Assembly: GCA_019115865.1 (NCBI GenBank)
Contig: DXCT01000101.1
Coordinates: forward strand, 1 to 64,000
Source of the DNA: Candidatus Yaniella excrementavium
GTDB lineage: Bacteria > Actinomycetota > Actinomycetes > Actinomycetales > Micrococcaceae
DNA: 64,000 nucleotides
Reading direction: 5' to 3'
In this document: positions 17,079 to 26,792 of the stretch, piece after piece
Layout of the letters: each line of letters begins with the position of its first letter
Numbering within the stretch: the first letter of the stretch is position 1
Made by a program: the position numbers and the translations under genes
The notes under the pieces: model-generated
The model's input: only the letters and a program-made list of their open reading frames with translations
Told to the model about the DNA's origin: nothing
Databases searched by the model: none

Positions 17079-19169
17079 TTGCAAAATCCTGATGAAATAC
17101 TAGCCGGCCTGGATACTGAACAACGCCAGGCCGCCACCACCCTATCCGGACCGGTCCGTATTTTGGCAGGGGCAGGAACGGGCAAAACCCGAGCCATCAC
17201 CCACCGCATCGCCTATGGGGTAGCTACCGGAGTATATAACCCTTATAACGTTCTGGCTGTAACCTTCACAGCACGAGCCGCAGCAGAAATGCGTGCCCGA
17301 CTACGAGATCTGGGTGCTCATGGAGTTCAAGCGAAAACCTTTCACGCGGCTGCACTTGCACAATTGCAATACTTCTGGCAACAAGCCGTCGGGGGAGACG
17401 TTCCACGGCTAGTTGAGTATAAGACGCACTTGATCATGGAAGCTGCTCAGCGGCTACGAATGAGTACCGATAAAGCCACTATTCGAGACCTGGCTGGTGA
17501 AATTGAGTGGGCAAAGTTCAACATGCTCACACCGCAGACCTATCAGCAGCGAGCTTCTCACCGGACTATGCCTGCAGGATGGGACCTTGTTGCGGTGACC
17601 CGGCTGTTCCAAGGTTACGAAGATTTGAAATCAGATCGCGCTCTCATTGATTTTGAAGATGTGTTGCTGATTATGGTTGGCATACTAGAATCCGAACCAC
17701 GCATTGCCGCGACAGTCCGAAACCAATATCGAGTCTTTCTCGTCGACGAATTTCAGGACGTCTCACCTCTGCAATATCGCTTACTCAAAGCTTGGCTGGG
17801 GGATCGTGACGATCTCTGTGTGGTCGGAGACACCTCGCAGACGATTTATTCCTTTACCGGGGCAACCTCAGACTACCTCTTAGACTTTGGCCAACAGTTC
17901 CCCAATGCCACCCAGATCAAGCTGATTCGAGACTACCGTTCGACTCCTCAGGTTGTAGATCTGGCCAACCGGTTATTACGGGAACGAACCAAATCCGACC
18001 GCCCGTCGCTGCCGCGGTGGCCGGAGCCATTAGAACTGATCTCGCAGCGCGAAGCCGGACCAGAACCTGTATTCGCCGAGTGCAGCCATGACCAAGTGGA
18101 GGCTGAATGGGTCACCGGTCAAATCAAGGAACTTCTCGCGGCCGGGCACAAAGGCTCAGAAATTGCCATACTGTTTCGCACCAACGCACAATCTGCGGCT
18201 TTTGAACAGCAGTTTAGTGATGCCGGTATTTCGTACCAGGTGCGTGGTGCGGAACGTTTCTTTAATCGTCGGGAAGTGCGCGATGGTATTTTGCAGTTAC
18301 GTGCTGCTGCAAAATCCGCTGAAGGTGTCGTAGGCCCAACTGTCATAACCCGAATTCAGGACGTGTTGGGCTCGTTGGGTTATACAGTCCAAGCTCCACA
18401 GCAATCCGGTGCGGTACGGGAACGATGGGAATCACTCAATGCCATCGTGAATCTTGCAGAGGACCTTGTGGAGGCTCGAGGTGATCAAATCACCCTGGAT
18501 GTCGTCGTGGCGGAGCTCGATGAGCGAGCCTCGCATCAACATGCGCCGGTGATGGAGGGGGTTTCTTTGGCCTCGATTCACTCAGCGAAGGGCCTGGAGT
18601 GGGATACTGTATTTATTGTTGGAGTGACTGAAGGCTTATTGCCTATCAGTTTTGCCACCCAAGACAAGAACGTTGACGAAGAGAGGCGCCTCTTTTATGT
18701 AGGTATCACACGCGCAAAAACTCGGTTGTATTTGTCATGGGCGTTATCGAGGTCAGCTGGCGGCCGTGCTAGCCGGAGACCGTCGCGATTCTTACAGGCT
18801 ATCCGCACGACCACGACCAAAGCCGGTACAGCATCGGAATCAAGAGCCAAGCGCTCCTCCCGGGCAAAAGTAGCCAAGTGTCGCACGTGCGGTGCCGTGC
18901 TGACCACTGGTGGGGAACGGAAGATTGGTCGTTGCCAGGAGTGTCCACCAACATATGATCCAGCGACGTTCGATAAGTTGGTCGCCTGGCGAAAAGACAT
19001 TTCGAGTACGGACAAAGTACCGGCATTTGTTGTCTTCACGGATGCCACCCTAGTGGCCATTGCTGAAAACATGCCCACGGATCTTCGGCAATTGCGACAG
19101 TTACCCGGCGTCGGACCGAAGAAATTGGAACGTTATGGTGCTGAGGTACTTGCGATTTTGAGTTCTTGA
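17079..19169 (+). CDS. uvrD2: UvrD2-type SF1 DNA helicase with HRDC domain
   Basis: A 696-aa 3'-5' helicase. Motor motifs are Walker A ILAGAGTGKTRAITHR, Walker B FLVDEFQDVSPLQ, motif III GDTSQTIYSFTGA, motif V IHSAKGLEWDTVFIVG and motif VI RRLFYVGITRAK. After the motor comes a tetracysteine linker (CRTCGAVLTTG...GRCQEC) and a C-terminal HRDC domain ending LPGVGPKKLERYGAEVLAIL. This is the architecture of mycobacterial UvrD2. The start is TTG 17079, directly after the nudC stop; no ATG or GTG is available before the Walker A motif. Its 3' end overlaps the convergent ThiF-like gene by 37 bases. It probably forms an operon with nudC. Confidence 0.93.
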   Translation: MQNPDEILAGLDTEQRQAATTLSGPVRILAGAGTGKTRAITHRIAYGVATGVYNPYNVLAVTFTARAAAEMRARLRDLGAHGVQAKTFHAAALAQLQYFWQQAVGGDVPRLVEYKTHLIMEAAQRLRMSTDKATIRDLAGEIEWAKFNMLTPQTYQQRASHRTMPAGWDLVAVTRLFQGYEDLKSDRALIDFEDVLLIMVGILESEPRIAATVRNQYRVFLVDEFQDVSPLQYRLLKAWLGDRDDLCVVGDTSQTIYSFTGATSDYLLDFGQQFPNATQIKLIRDYRSTPQVVDLANRLLRERTKSDRPSLPRWPEPLELISQREAGPEPVFAECSHDQVEAEWVTGQIKELLAAGHKGSEIAILFRTNAQSAAFEQQFSDAGISYQVRGAERFFNRREVRDGILQLRAAAKSAEGVVGPTVITRIQDVLGSLGYTVQAPQQSGAVRERWESLNAIVNLAEDLVEARGDQITLDVVVAELDERASHQHAPVMEGVSLASIHSAKGLEWDTVFIVGVTEGLLPISFATQDKNVDEERRLFYVGITRAKTRLYLSWALSRSAGGRASRRPSRFLQAIRTTTTKAGTASESRAKRSSRAKVAKCRTCGAVLTTGGERKIGRCQECPPTYDPATFDKLVAWRKDISSTDKVPAFVVFTDATLVAIAENMPTDLRQLRQLPGVGPKKLERYGAEVLAILSS

Positions 19170-20251
19170 GCAGCTGCACAACAGTCACGCAGTGGAGAGA
19201 CTTCGAAAGTTTGAATCCAACCATTGGCCAAATGTATTCGGGTAAAAGTATTGAGATTCACGCCCGGCACCATACCGTATTTAGTCATGGGAACACGGTG
19301 CCGCAAGTGTTGGGAATCGACCATCGACAATATCTCAGTGGCAATGAGTCCAGCAACTAAGTGAGCGCCAGCTACGGTTTCGATACCGCCGGTACGCCCA
19401 TCTAACGCTGAAATATCACGTTGGTTGTGTATATCGGTGTCGACAGACGTGTTGTCTAAACACAACGGACAGGCTGCTGCCTTATGGGCGACCCAGGGGC
19501 CAACATCAATTTCGTCGTCACGAATAACGACGGGCAGATACGGGTGTTTTAATTCTTTGGCCTGCCGGATCGTTGCTGTGTCCCACCGCCCGAGCGTGAT
19601 GTGGACTGTGGCAAGCGTGGTCAGTGGTGGTTGCCTCACGCTGCCAGCGGGGTGGATGCGTGGGCGTTGATGTTTTGGATTCAACACGGCGGCCGTTGCC
19701 AGCGAACGTATGGTCCCAATATCTGCTTCACGCAACCCGGTGCCAACATCGCTAGCGATAACCCGGTGCGAATCCCAGATACTGATGTGGCCGATCCCAG
19801 AATCTTGCAACACACTCGCCAAGGCAACGCCTGTCCGGCCCAGGCCAAACACTTGGAGCGCTGCAGCGTACCGTTGTGTTTGGAATTGGTCCTGGTCATG
19901 TGGCGCGAGACCACGAAGTTTGCCACCTTCAAAAACAGGAGTGACACAACGTAGACGCGACAGACTTCCACGGTGATCCTGATCCGAGCTCGTGACTGCG
20001 CTGTCGGCAAACGGTGTTGAGACTAACAGGGGTGCTAGTTTGCTCATCAAAAGTTCAAAATCAGCGGCAGAGACTGCACAATCAGTGGCAACCTGGGACT
20101 CTTGGCCATCTGGAATCCCTTGGTGAAGAAGTTTAAGGTATGCCTCAACTTGCCGATTAATACCTGAGAGTTCCAGGCCTCGATGGCCGGAACCGATCTG
20201 CAGCTCATTGGCGGCCAACTTCGTTACGGATAGTCCCGGATTGATTTGCAT
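19133..20251 (-). CDS. ThiF/E1-like Rossmann protein
   Basis: A 372-aa protein with a ThiF/MoeB-like core: VFGLGRTGVALASVLQDSGIGHISIWD is the nucleotide-binding loop, followed by the equivalent of the E1 switch region (SDVGTGLREADIG). A cysteine pair (ACPLC) and a later CC are seen, but the full CxxC...CxxC zinc tetrad of true E1 enzymes is not clear. It would be predicted to bind ATP, but no sulfur-carrier protein is nearby, so activity is unknown. GAGGAG six bases before ATG 20251 supports the start. Its position after uvrD2 matches the uncharacterised gene in the mycobacterial cluster. Confidence 0.75.
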   Translation of the reverse strand: MQINPGLSVTKLAANELQIGSGHRGLELSGINRQVEAYLKLLHQGIPDGQESQVATDCAVSAADFELLMSKLAPLLVSTPFADSAVTSSDQDHRGSLSRLRCVTPVFEGGKLRGLAPHDQDQFQTQRYAAALQVFGLGRTGVALASVLQDSGIGHISIWDSHRVIASDVGTGLREADIGTIRSLATAAVLNPKHQRPRIHPAGSVRQPPLTTLATVHITLGRWDTATIRQAKELKHPYLPVVIRDDEIDVGPWVAHKAAACPLCLDNTSVDTDIHNQRDISALDGRTGGIETVAGAHLVAGLIATEILSMVDSQHLRHRVPMTKYGMVPGVNLNTFTRIHLANGWIQTFEVSPLRDCCAAAQELKIASTSAP

Positions 20252-20394
20252 GGTGACTCCTCATCGGTTCAAGGTGTTACCATATTGGGCTATTGTGGCA
20301 GTTAGGCTGGCGTGTTTTCCACAGTGAGGATGTCAGAAATGCGTTCTCCACACGTCCTAGCGCTCAGCTTCGTGAGCTTGTTTCGTGGTGCAGC

Positions 20395-21012
20395 ATGAAG
20401 GACATGGATACTATTTCAACTTTGAGACGCGAAGACATTGAGCAACTTTCCGGGGGCCGAATATCATCAATTGTCGAGATCGGTGGAGAGACTGTTCGCC
20501 TGATTAGCTCGGCACGCCGAAAGAAGACCATATCCGCAAAAATGCGTGATGGAATGATCGAACTATCCGTCCCATCACGTATGCGAGATGCGGATATAGT
20601 GAGGTCGGGGACGACATTGATCGCAAAGCTCAGATCTCGGCGACGGGAAGCGCCGCGATCTGACTCGGAATTATATACTCGAGCACAACATTTAGCTCGT
20701 GTGTGGCTTGGCTCGGAAGTTATGCCGACTTCAGTGGTGTGGTCAGATCGGCAGACAACACTGTGGGGGTCCTGTACTGCTGTTACCGGGGCTATTCGTA
20801 TTTCGACGATGCTGCAAGAGATGCCTCAGTGGGTTATCGATGGGGTACTGGTGCACGAGCTTGCCCACCTGAAATACAGCGGCCATGGTCAAGAGTTTCG
20901 CGACTTTGCGGCAAGGTACCCACGAATGAGTGAAGCCGATGCTTTTCTTGAAGGGGTCAGTTTTGCCCAGGACCGTGGCAAGGGCAAAACTTTCCCGGAT
21001 GCGCTCGACTAG
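20395..21012 (+). CDS. YgjP/WLM-type zinc metallopeptidase (SprT-like)
   Basis: About 205 aa. The C-terminal half shows the YgjP-like metallopeptidase pattern: LWGSC, then IRISTMLQEMPQWVIDGVLV, then VHELAHLKYSGHGQEF, where HELAH plus the later His form the zinc site. Relatives in the WLM/SprT group act on DNA-protein crosslinks or ubiquitin-like conjugates; no substrate can be assigned here. ATG 20395 (MKDMDT) is taken; an upstream in-frame GTG at 20293 would add 34 residues with no family-like sequence. Its TAG shares four bases (CTAG) with the stop of the convergent gene. Confidence 0.85.
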   Translation: MKDMDTISTLRREDIEQLSGGRISSIVEIGGETVRLISSARRKKTISAKMRDGMIELSVPSRMRDADIVRSGTTLIAKLRSRRREAPRSDSELYTRAQHLARVWLGSEVMPTSVVWSDRQTTLWGSCTAVTGAIRISTMLQEMPQWVIDGVLVHELAHLKYSGHGQEFRDFAARYPRMSEADAFLEGVSFAQDRGKGKTFPDALD

Positions 21013-22397
21013 TTCTTGGAGTCCTGGTCGTCGTCGAAGCCGCCTTCGAGTAACTTCTTGAGATCGTCATCGAGCGTGGCGGACTGCTCATCGGCAGAGG
21101 TCTGTCGTGGGATATATCCTTCAGGATCGTCCAGGTCTTCGTCGGTTGGCAGGCGCAGCTGGGACTCCCAAATGGCGTCGCGGTATTCAATTCCCTCGGC
21201 TTCTTGGATTGTCATCCACAGCTTCGTTGCATCGTGTAGTCGGCGGGGCCGCAAATCAAGGCCAACGAGGGAGCCGAAGGCGTGCTCTGCAGGTCCACCG
21301 GAGGCGCGACGGCGGTTAATCATTTCACGCAGCGCATTGGCAGAATCCAGAGGTTTAGCGGCTTCTGTGACGACAACATCGACCCAGCCTTCAATGAGCG
21401 CCAGCAACGTTTCCAAATGATCAATAGCAGCCTTTTGTGCACCTTCGGGCTCTGGGATGAACATTGAGCCAGAGAACATTTGGTTCATGGATTCTGGATC
21501 GGTTGGATCGAGATGCTGGACGGCATCTTCAATCGCAGAGACATCGATGGTGATTCCAGCGGCATATTGCTGCACCATCGCTGTGAGATCGCGCGCTAAC
21601 CAGGGGGAGTTCGCAAAGAGGCGCATGCGGGCTGCTTCGCGTAGTGCAAGATAGATGCGGACTTGGTCAGGTTCCACAGCGAGTCCATCGCCGAATTCTT
21701 CTATGTTGACCGGCAACATCGCCATGCGTTGACCCGCGATCGGAAAACCGGTGTCGGTTCCTGAGAGGACTTCTTGGGCAAGCTCGCCGATGGCCTGGCC
21801 CAGTTGCAACCCAAACATGGAACCGCCAAGGTTCTTCATCATCGGCTGCATGTCACCAAACGCACCTTGGAACTCTTCTGGCATCTGCCCGGGTAGTTGT
21901 TCCGTGATGGTGCGGCTGAGGGCTTCAGACAGGGAGGTGGCAACCGGATTGGTCATCTCACGCCAGTTGTCCATTGTTGCTTCAACCCACTCGGCACGTG
22001 ACCATGCGACGACGGGAACGTTGGCTGCTTCAAGGGTGGTCGAATTGTCCAACCAGGAGTCAGCAAGACGGAGTGCATCATCAATTTCGGTGGCAGAAAA
22101 CGATCCCACCGATGGATCCTGTCCTGCGATTGATTGACGAGCAGTTTGTTTAGCCAAGTCCCAGTTCACCGGTGCATCATCGTTGGACCCTTGCATCATG
22201 GATTGGAACTGCTGCATGATGTTTTGCATCATCTGCGGGTCCATCATTGAAGGATCAAAAGGCATACCGGATGCGCCGAATTGGTTCATAGCGCGTTGAA
22301 TCTCTTCCGGATCGGGTGCGTTTTCACCAAACATCTTCCGGAACATTTCGGACATTGGATCGTGGTCGTCGCCGTTTGTTGGGCCTGTATTGCTCAT
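21009..22397 (-). CDS. DUF2342/Zincin_2-family protein
   Basis: A 462-aa protein of the family often labelled putative zinc-dependent metalloprotease or hydrolase (Rv3195-like). Visible family features are the N-terminal MFRKMFGENAPDPEEIQRAM, a glycine-rich middle (GGSMFGLQLGQAIGELAQEVL), YLALREAARMRLFANSPWL and EGWVDVVV. No HExxH motif occurs, and the segment that holds His in relatives reads REAARMRLFAN, so catalytic activity is questionable. The C-terminus is acidic. ATG 22397 has GGAGAG four bases upstream. The RND pump gene ends 51 bases upstream on the same strand, so co-transcription is possible. Confidence 0.8.
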   Translation of the reverse strand: MSNTGPTNGDDHDPMSEMFRKMFGENAPDPEEIQRAMNQFGASGMPFDPSMMDPQMMQNIMQQFQSMMQGSNDDAPVNWDLAKQTARQSIAGQDPSVGSFSATEIDDALRLADSWLDNSTTLEAANVPVVAWSRAEWVEATMDNWREMTNPVATSLSEALSRTITEQLPGQMPEEFQGAFGDMQPMMKNLGGSMFGLQLGQAIGELAQEVLSGTDTGFPIAGQRMAMLPVNIEEFGDGLAVEPDQVRIYLALREAARMRLFANSPWLARDLTAMVQQYAAGITIDVSAIEDAVQHLDPTDPESMNQMFSGSMFIPEPEGAQKAAIDHLETLLALIEGWVDVVVTEAAKPLDSANALREMINRRRASGGPAEHAFGSLVGLDLRPRRLHDATKLWMTIQEAEGIEYRDAIWESQLRLPTDEDLDDPEGYIPRQTSADEQSATLDDDLKKLLEGGFDDDQDSKN

Positions 22398-22448
22398 ATC
22401 TCTCCACGTTACTGTAGGGGCCGGTTCAAACAATAGCCTCTGTGGGCT

Positions 22449-25400
22449 TTACGCTAAATGTTTCTCATTCGTCAAGGTTTCTTTTTCACGCAGCGCTTGA
22501 CGCTGGCTCAAACGCTGCGCGGTACCCTCTGTCATGCGGTATAGGACGGGCACAATCACCAAGGTGATCAACGTCGATGCAATCAATCCACCGATGACAG
22601 CAATGGACATAGGTGCGGAAACGAAGCTCGATTGGCCAGCTATTCCAAGTGACGGCGGAATCATGGCACCAATCGTGGCTGCTGCCGTCATGATAATCGG
22701 CCGAACACGGTTTTGAGCACCGGCAATAATTGCTTGGTCAAGGTTCGCATCGCGTCGTCGATACTGGTTGATCAAGTCCATCAGCACAATCGAGTTGGTG
22801 ACCACGATGCCAATGAGCATGAGCATGCCCACCAGGGTGGTTGCACCCAACGGAGTGCCCGTAAGCAAGAGGGCTAAGATCATGCCCGTAGCCCCAAATG
22901 GAATAGCGACTAGCAAGATCAATGGCTGGATCAAGGACTTCAGTAGCCAGACAAGTACCACATAGATCAGTAGCACTGCGGCCGCCATGGCTAGGGCTAG
23001 TTGCTCAAAGGTCGTGTCGATTTCTTCGGCAACACCGCCCACTTCGGCTTGTACACCGTCGGGGAGTTCAGCTTGGGCAAGTGCCGTGTTGAGCGCCGTG
23101 GTTGCGGCTCCGACGTCGTTAGTAGATTGCGGTGTGACGGAAATGGTTACCGTACGGACCGAGTTGATCGTGGTTATAGACGGCGCAATATCAACGCGGT
23201 TAACCTCGGCAATCTCGGTCAGCGGAATGCCAAAGAGGTCCAACGCTTCAATGTCTTCTACCGTTTCCACCGGGGAGGCCGATTCCATGTGCACATTGAG
23301 TTCTGTGTCGTTGATAGTGACTTCGGCAACGGGGAAGTCGGATGTGTGCGATGCGATCAGTCCCATTGCTTCGGGAACGGTCATACCGTAATCTGCGATT
23401 TCGTCCTCGAGTGGCACGATTTCTAACGAGGGCGCGGCGGCTTCAAAATCTGATTCCACGCGGGCGACATCGTCAAGATCTTCAAATGTAGCGGTGAGTT
23501 TCTCAGTAGCCTCAGCCAAATCAGCTTCGTCGAGGGCATCGAGTTGGATGTCAACGGTATCTGAACCCATCATGCCGCCACCTGCTTCAAGCTGGAACTC
23601 ACCGGCCTCTGGGTTGTCTTCAAAGTATGCATCTAACGTTGTTTGGATGTCAGTTTCGACTTCGCTCTGATCGGCACTGGCATCAGTGATGAGGGTGAAA
23701 GAGGCCTGTTCTGGGCCAGCACCCATCATGCCACCGCCGATATCGGCTTGTACTGTCTCTACCTGTTCAACTTCGGCGAGTTCCTCTTCAATTTCGCCAG
23801 AGAGTTCTGCAGTGCGATGAAGCGTTGAGCCTTGTGGCGCGGTGTAGGTGACCGCATGCATGTTCATGCCAGTGTCGCCCAATAGGTTCACTTTTAGTGC
23901 CGGGACTAGTGCGAGGGAGCCGACAAAGACACCGAGGGCAATGATGGCGGTAGACCAGCGGGTTCCGCGAGATTTAATGGTCCAGGCGATGATGGGACGA
24001 TAGAGCCGTGCCATCCAGTTGGTGGTGACCCGGATATCTGTATCAGCCATTTGCGCTGCTTTATCACCACGGATTTGTTGATTGCGCATGAACCAGTAGG
24101 CCAATACCGGAACGATAGTCAGTGCCACGATTGTTGAGCCGACCATGGCTAGGACCACGGTGAGCGCAAAGGGCCGGAAGAGTTCACCAGCCATGCCTTC
24201 GACCAGCAGGATCGGGACAAACACCATGACCGTCACGACGGTTGAAGAAATCACCGCGGATGAAACTTCGCCGGTTGCCCTGGTGATAGTCCTGAGCTTC
24301 GACTCACCATTTGGCGCCTGTCTGAGGTGTCGCATGATGTTTTCGATGACGACGATGGAGTCGTCAACCATGCGTCCAATGGTGATCATCAACCCGGCAA
24401 GGGACATCATATTGACCGTTGTGCCGGTAGCCAGCATGCCCACGAACGCAAACAGTACCGATAACGGAATGGTGATACCGGTAATGATGGTTGGACGCAG
24501 CGATAACAGGAACACGAAAATGACTAAAACGGCCAGGGCCAGGCCCCAGAGCCCTTCAGTGGCAAGCCCTGCAATAGCGTCTTCGATGAATTCAGCCTGA
24601 TCAAAAACGACAGTGAACTCGGTGCCCGACCCCATTTGCTGTGCGGCTTCATCCATCTCAGCGAGGGCTTGTTCGGATACTTCAATGAAGTTCGCATCAT
24701 TGGATGGCATCACCAACAGCGTGATGGCTTCGTTACCGTTCGTCCGCGAAAGTGATTCAGCCTCAGCCGCGGTCTGTTCAACTTCAGCAACTTCTGAGAG
24801 CTGTATTGGTGGGCCCTCGTCGACCGGAATCAGCGTGCCTGCCATATCGTCGACGTCGTCAAAAGCTTTCCCGATTGAAATATCCAGGGATTGATCAGCA
24901 TCGGTGACGTTGCCACCGGGCAAGACCACACCTGCATCCTCCAACGCATCGACAATGGCTGAACGGTCCAACCCTTCTGCTTCGAGCGCGTCGTCGTCGG
25001 GACTCAACCGAATAATTTCGTCGTTTGCGCCAAAGAGCTGTACTTGGGCAATACCCGGAATATTTTCAATATCGGAACGAGCGGATTGTTCAAAGCGCTG
25101 ATCTAATTCTGCTGCGGATAGATCCGAACTGATGGTGACTACCATGGCAGGGATATCAGCTGAACCACCGGACAGTGTTGTGGTGGTTGTACCATCGGGC
25201 AACTGCTCGTCCAGTGAGTTCAACAAGGTATCGGTCTGAGAAGCGGCCCGAAAGATATCTGAGCCGTATTCCATTTCCAGTGTCACCATGGAGAAATTGG
25301 AACTGGAGGTCGAAGACGTTGCGGTGACGTTATCGACCGTGGTCAATTGTCGTTCGATGGGTTCGGCTACCTGGTCGGCCATCTGCTCCGAAGAGGCTCC

Positions 25401-25559
25401 CGGGTTTGTAGCAGTCACCGCAACTGTTGGTAACTCAACCGGCGGTATCAACTCACGCCGTAGCATGTTAAGCGAAACCAGCCCCAACACCATAATGACG
25501 ATGGTGACTAAGGCGATAAAAGCACGATTCTTCATGCTGAGTTTGACGAGCCAGTCCAA
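22449..25559 (-). CDS. RND-family efflux pump (AcrB/HAE1-like)
   Basis: A 1036-aa inner-membrane exporter driven by the proton gradient. It has the RND layout: TM1 near residues 12-32, a large extracytoplasmic domain, TM2-6 containing GRMVDDSIVVIENIMRHL with the paired acidic residues of the proton relay, a second large loop, and TM8-12. The porter loops carry two GGGMMG segments and are very acidic. No membrane-fusion or outer-membrane partner gene is adjacent, as expected for a one-membrane cell. The start is TTG 25559, supported by AAGGA five bases upstream; the next ATG is eight codons in. The substrate is not evident. It interrupts an otherwise conserved gene cluster. Confidence 0.9.
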   Translation of the reverse strand: MDWLVKLSMKNRAFIALVTIVIMVLGLVSLNMLRRELIPPVELPTVAVTATNPGASSEQMADQVAEPIERQLTTVDNVTATSSTSSSNFSMVTLEMEYGSDIFRAASQTDTLLNSLDEQLPDGTTTTTLSGGSADIPAMVVTISSDLSAAELDQRFEQSARSDIENIPGIAQVQLFGANDEIIRLSPDDDALEAEGLDRSAIVDALEDAGVVLPGGNVTDADQSLDISIGKAFDDVDDMAGTLIPVDEGPPIQLSEVAEVEQTAAEAESLSRTNGNEAITLLVMPSNDANFIEVSEQALAEMDEAAQQMGSGTEFTVVFDQAEFIEDAIAGLATEGLWGLALAVLVIFVFLLSLRPTIITGITIPLSVLFAFVGMLATGTTVNMMSLAGLMITIGRMVDDSIVVIENIMRHLRQAPNGESKLRTITRATGEVSSAVISSTVVTVMVFVPILLVEGMAGELFRPFALTVVLAMVGSTIVALTIVPVLAYWFMRNQQIRGDKAAQMADTDIRVTTNWMARLYRPIIAWTIKSRGTRWSTAIIALGVFVGSLALVPALKVNLLGDTGMNMHAVTYTAPQGSTLHRTAELSGEIEEELAEVEQVETVQADIGGGMMGAGPEQASFTLITDASADQSEVETDIQTTLDAYFEDNPEAGEFQLEAGGGMMGSDTVDIQLDALDEADLAEATEKLTATFEDLDDVARVESDFEAAAPSLEIVPLEDEIADYGMTVPEAMGLIASHTSDFPVAEVTINDTELNVHMESASPVETVEDIEALDLFGIPLTEIAEVNRVDIAPSITTINSVRTVTISVTPQSTNDVGAATTALNTALAQAELPDGVQAEVGGVAEEIDTTFEQLALAMAAAVLLIYVVLVWLLKSLIQPLILLVAIPFGATGMILALLLTGTPLGATTLVGMLMLIGIVVTNSIVLMDLINQYRRRDANLDQAIIAGAQNRVRPIIMTAAATIGAMIPPSLGIAGQSSFVSAPMSIAVIGGLIASTLITLVIVPVLYRMTEGTAQRLSQRQALREKETLTNEKHLA

Positions 25560-25648
25560 TGTGGTCCTTATATAACGTATGTATGGGTAGCCTGAGTTCT
25601 TGGATCAACTTACCCTAAACGGACGTTGGGCACTCAACGCCAAATTTG

Positions 25649-26719
25649 ATGGAACGAAAGCGATATATGGACGTACAGCGAAAACTTCGGCCACGGGCCA
25701 AACGCGTAGGAGCCTATTTGGCGATAGTGGTGTTCCTGACGATGTTCATCCCCACCCCTTACACGATTCAGGCTCCCGGTCCGACGTTTGACACCCTCGA
25801 GCAAGTTGAGGTGGATGGTACGACGCACGACATGGTCGAAATCGACGGGGCTGAGACCTATCCGACCGAGGGTCGTTTGGATCTGACCACTATCTCAGTT
25901 TCTGGTCCTCCGACGTCTTCTTCGTTGCTGCTTGAAGTGTTGTACCACGCGGTGCAACCGTATCCGGCCATCACTCCGGCCGAGTTGCTGTATCCGCCCG
26001 AAACTACCGGCGATGAAGTTCGCGATCAAAATGCTGAAGCCATGGTGGATTCGCAGTCCTGGGCGGTGGCTGCGGCTCTCGAACAGCTCGACCAAGAGTA
26101 TATGCAGCGCTTATTCGCGTTGGATTTCACCGAGAACTCCCCGGCACAGGACATTTTGGAACCCAATGACGAGATCGTCAGTGTCAACGGTACGGAAATT
26201 ACCGGTCATGGGCAGCTGGTGAATACTATCCAGGAAGCCGGCGGCGAACCCGTTGAGATGACAATTCGTCGCAACGGTACCGAACAGACGCATACCATCC
26301 CGGTCGCCCAAGCAGAAGATGGGACGTATCAAATTGGGGTGCTTTTGGACTCGGAGTTTGAGTTCCCTATTGACGTCGATATCTTCTTGGAAGACGTCGG
26401 CGGTCCGTCTGCCGGATTGATGTTTACGCTGGCGCTCATTGATCGCATGACTGAAGAATCGGTGACCGATGGTCGTCATATCGCCGGAACAGGAACCATC
26501 GACCCCGACGGTACCGTGGGGCCCATCGGCGGAATACAACAAAAGGTTACGGCTGCAGCATCCGAGGGTGCCACGATCTTTTTGGCCCCCGAATTGAATT
26601 GCGAAGAAATCACCCATGTACCGGATGACATGACCGTTTATAGTGTCGACACGTTGGGCACCGCATTAGAAATTTTGGATGCGCCAGCAGGTGAAATGAA
26701 TTACCCGACCTGTTCATAA
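25649..26719 (+). CDS. Membrane-anchored PDZ/Lon-like serine protease
   Basis: About 356 aa. One N-terminal membrane segment (VGAYLAIVVFLTMFIPTPY) is followed by the family stretch TIQAPGPTFDTL, a PDZ domain (ILEPNDEIVSVNGTEITGHG...) and a C-terminal Lon-type proteolytic domain. The catalytic serine lies in GGPSAGLMF and the lysine in IGGIQQKVTAA, giving the Ser-Lys dyad. It resembles Rv3194c/YlbL. Start alternatives are ATG 25649 and ATG 25667 (MDVQRK); neither has a convincing ribosome site. It precedes the UPF0182 gene, as it does in mycobacteria. Confidence 0.88.
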   Translation: MERKRYMDVQRKLRPRAKRVGAYLAIVVFLTMFIPTPYTIQAPGPTFDTLEQVEVDGTTHDMVEIDGAETYPTEGRLDLTTISVSGPPTSSSLLLEVLYHAVQPYPAITPAELLYPPETTGDEVRDQNAEAMVDSQSWAVAAALEQLDQEYMQRLFALDFTENSPAQDILEPNDEIVSVNGTEITGHGQLVNTIQEAGGEPVEMTIRRNGTEQTHTIPVAQAEDGTYQIGVLLDSEFEFPIDVDIFLEDVGGPSAGLMFTLALIDRMTEESVTDGRHIAGTGTIDPDGTVGPIGGIQQKVTAAASEGATIFLAPELNCEEITHVPDDMTVYSVDTLGTALEILDAPAGEMNYPTCS

Positions 26720-26792
26720 GCTGTCAGTTCGCTAGAATTTCACTGATTGTACAAAAAATAAGTCGGGCACAGCCCGCAGATAGGGAACTACC

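Noticed and set aside
19601-19954. Rightward ORF of 117 codons inside the ThiF-like gene
   Set aside because: Antisense shadow: the minus-strand gene has clear Rossmann motifs and a good ribosome site, while the plus frame resembles nothing and has no ribosome site.
24145-24600. Rightward ORF of 151 codons inside the RND gene
   Set aside because: Antisense shadow over the membrane-segment part of the pump, with Met/Thr/Ser-biased composition produced by reading hydrophobic codons backward.
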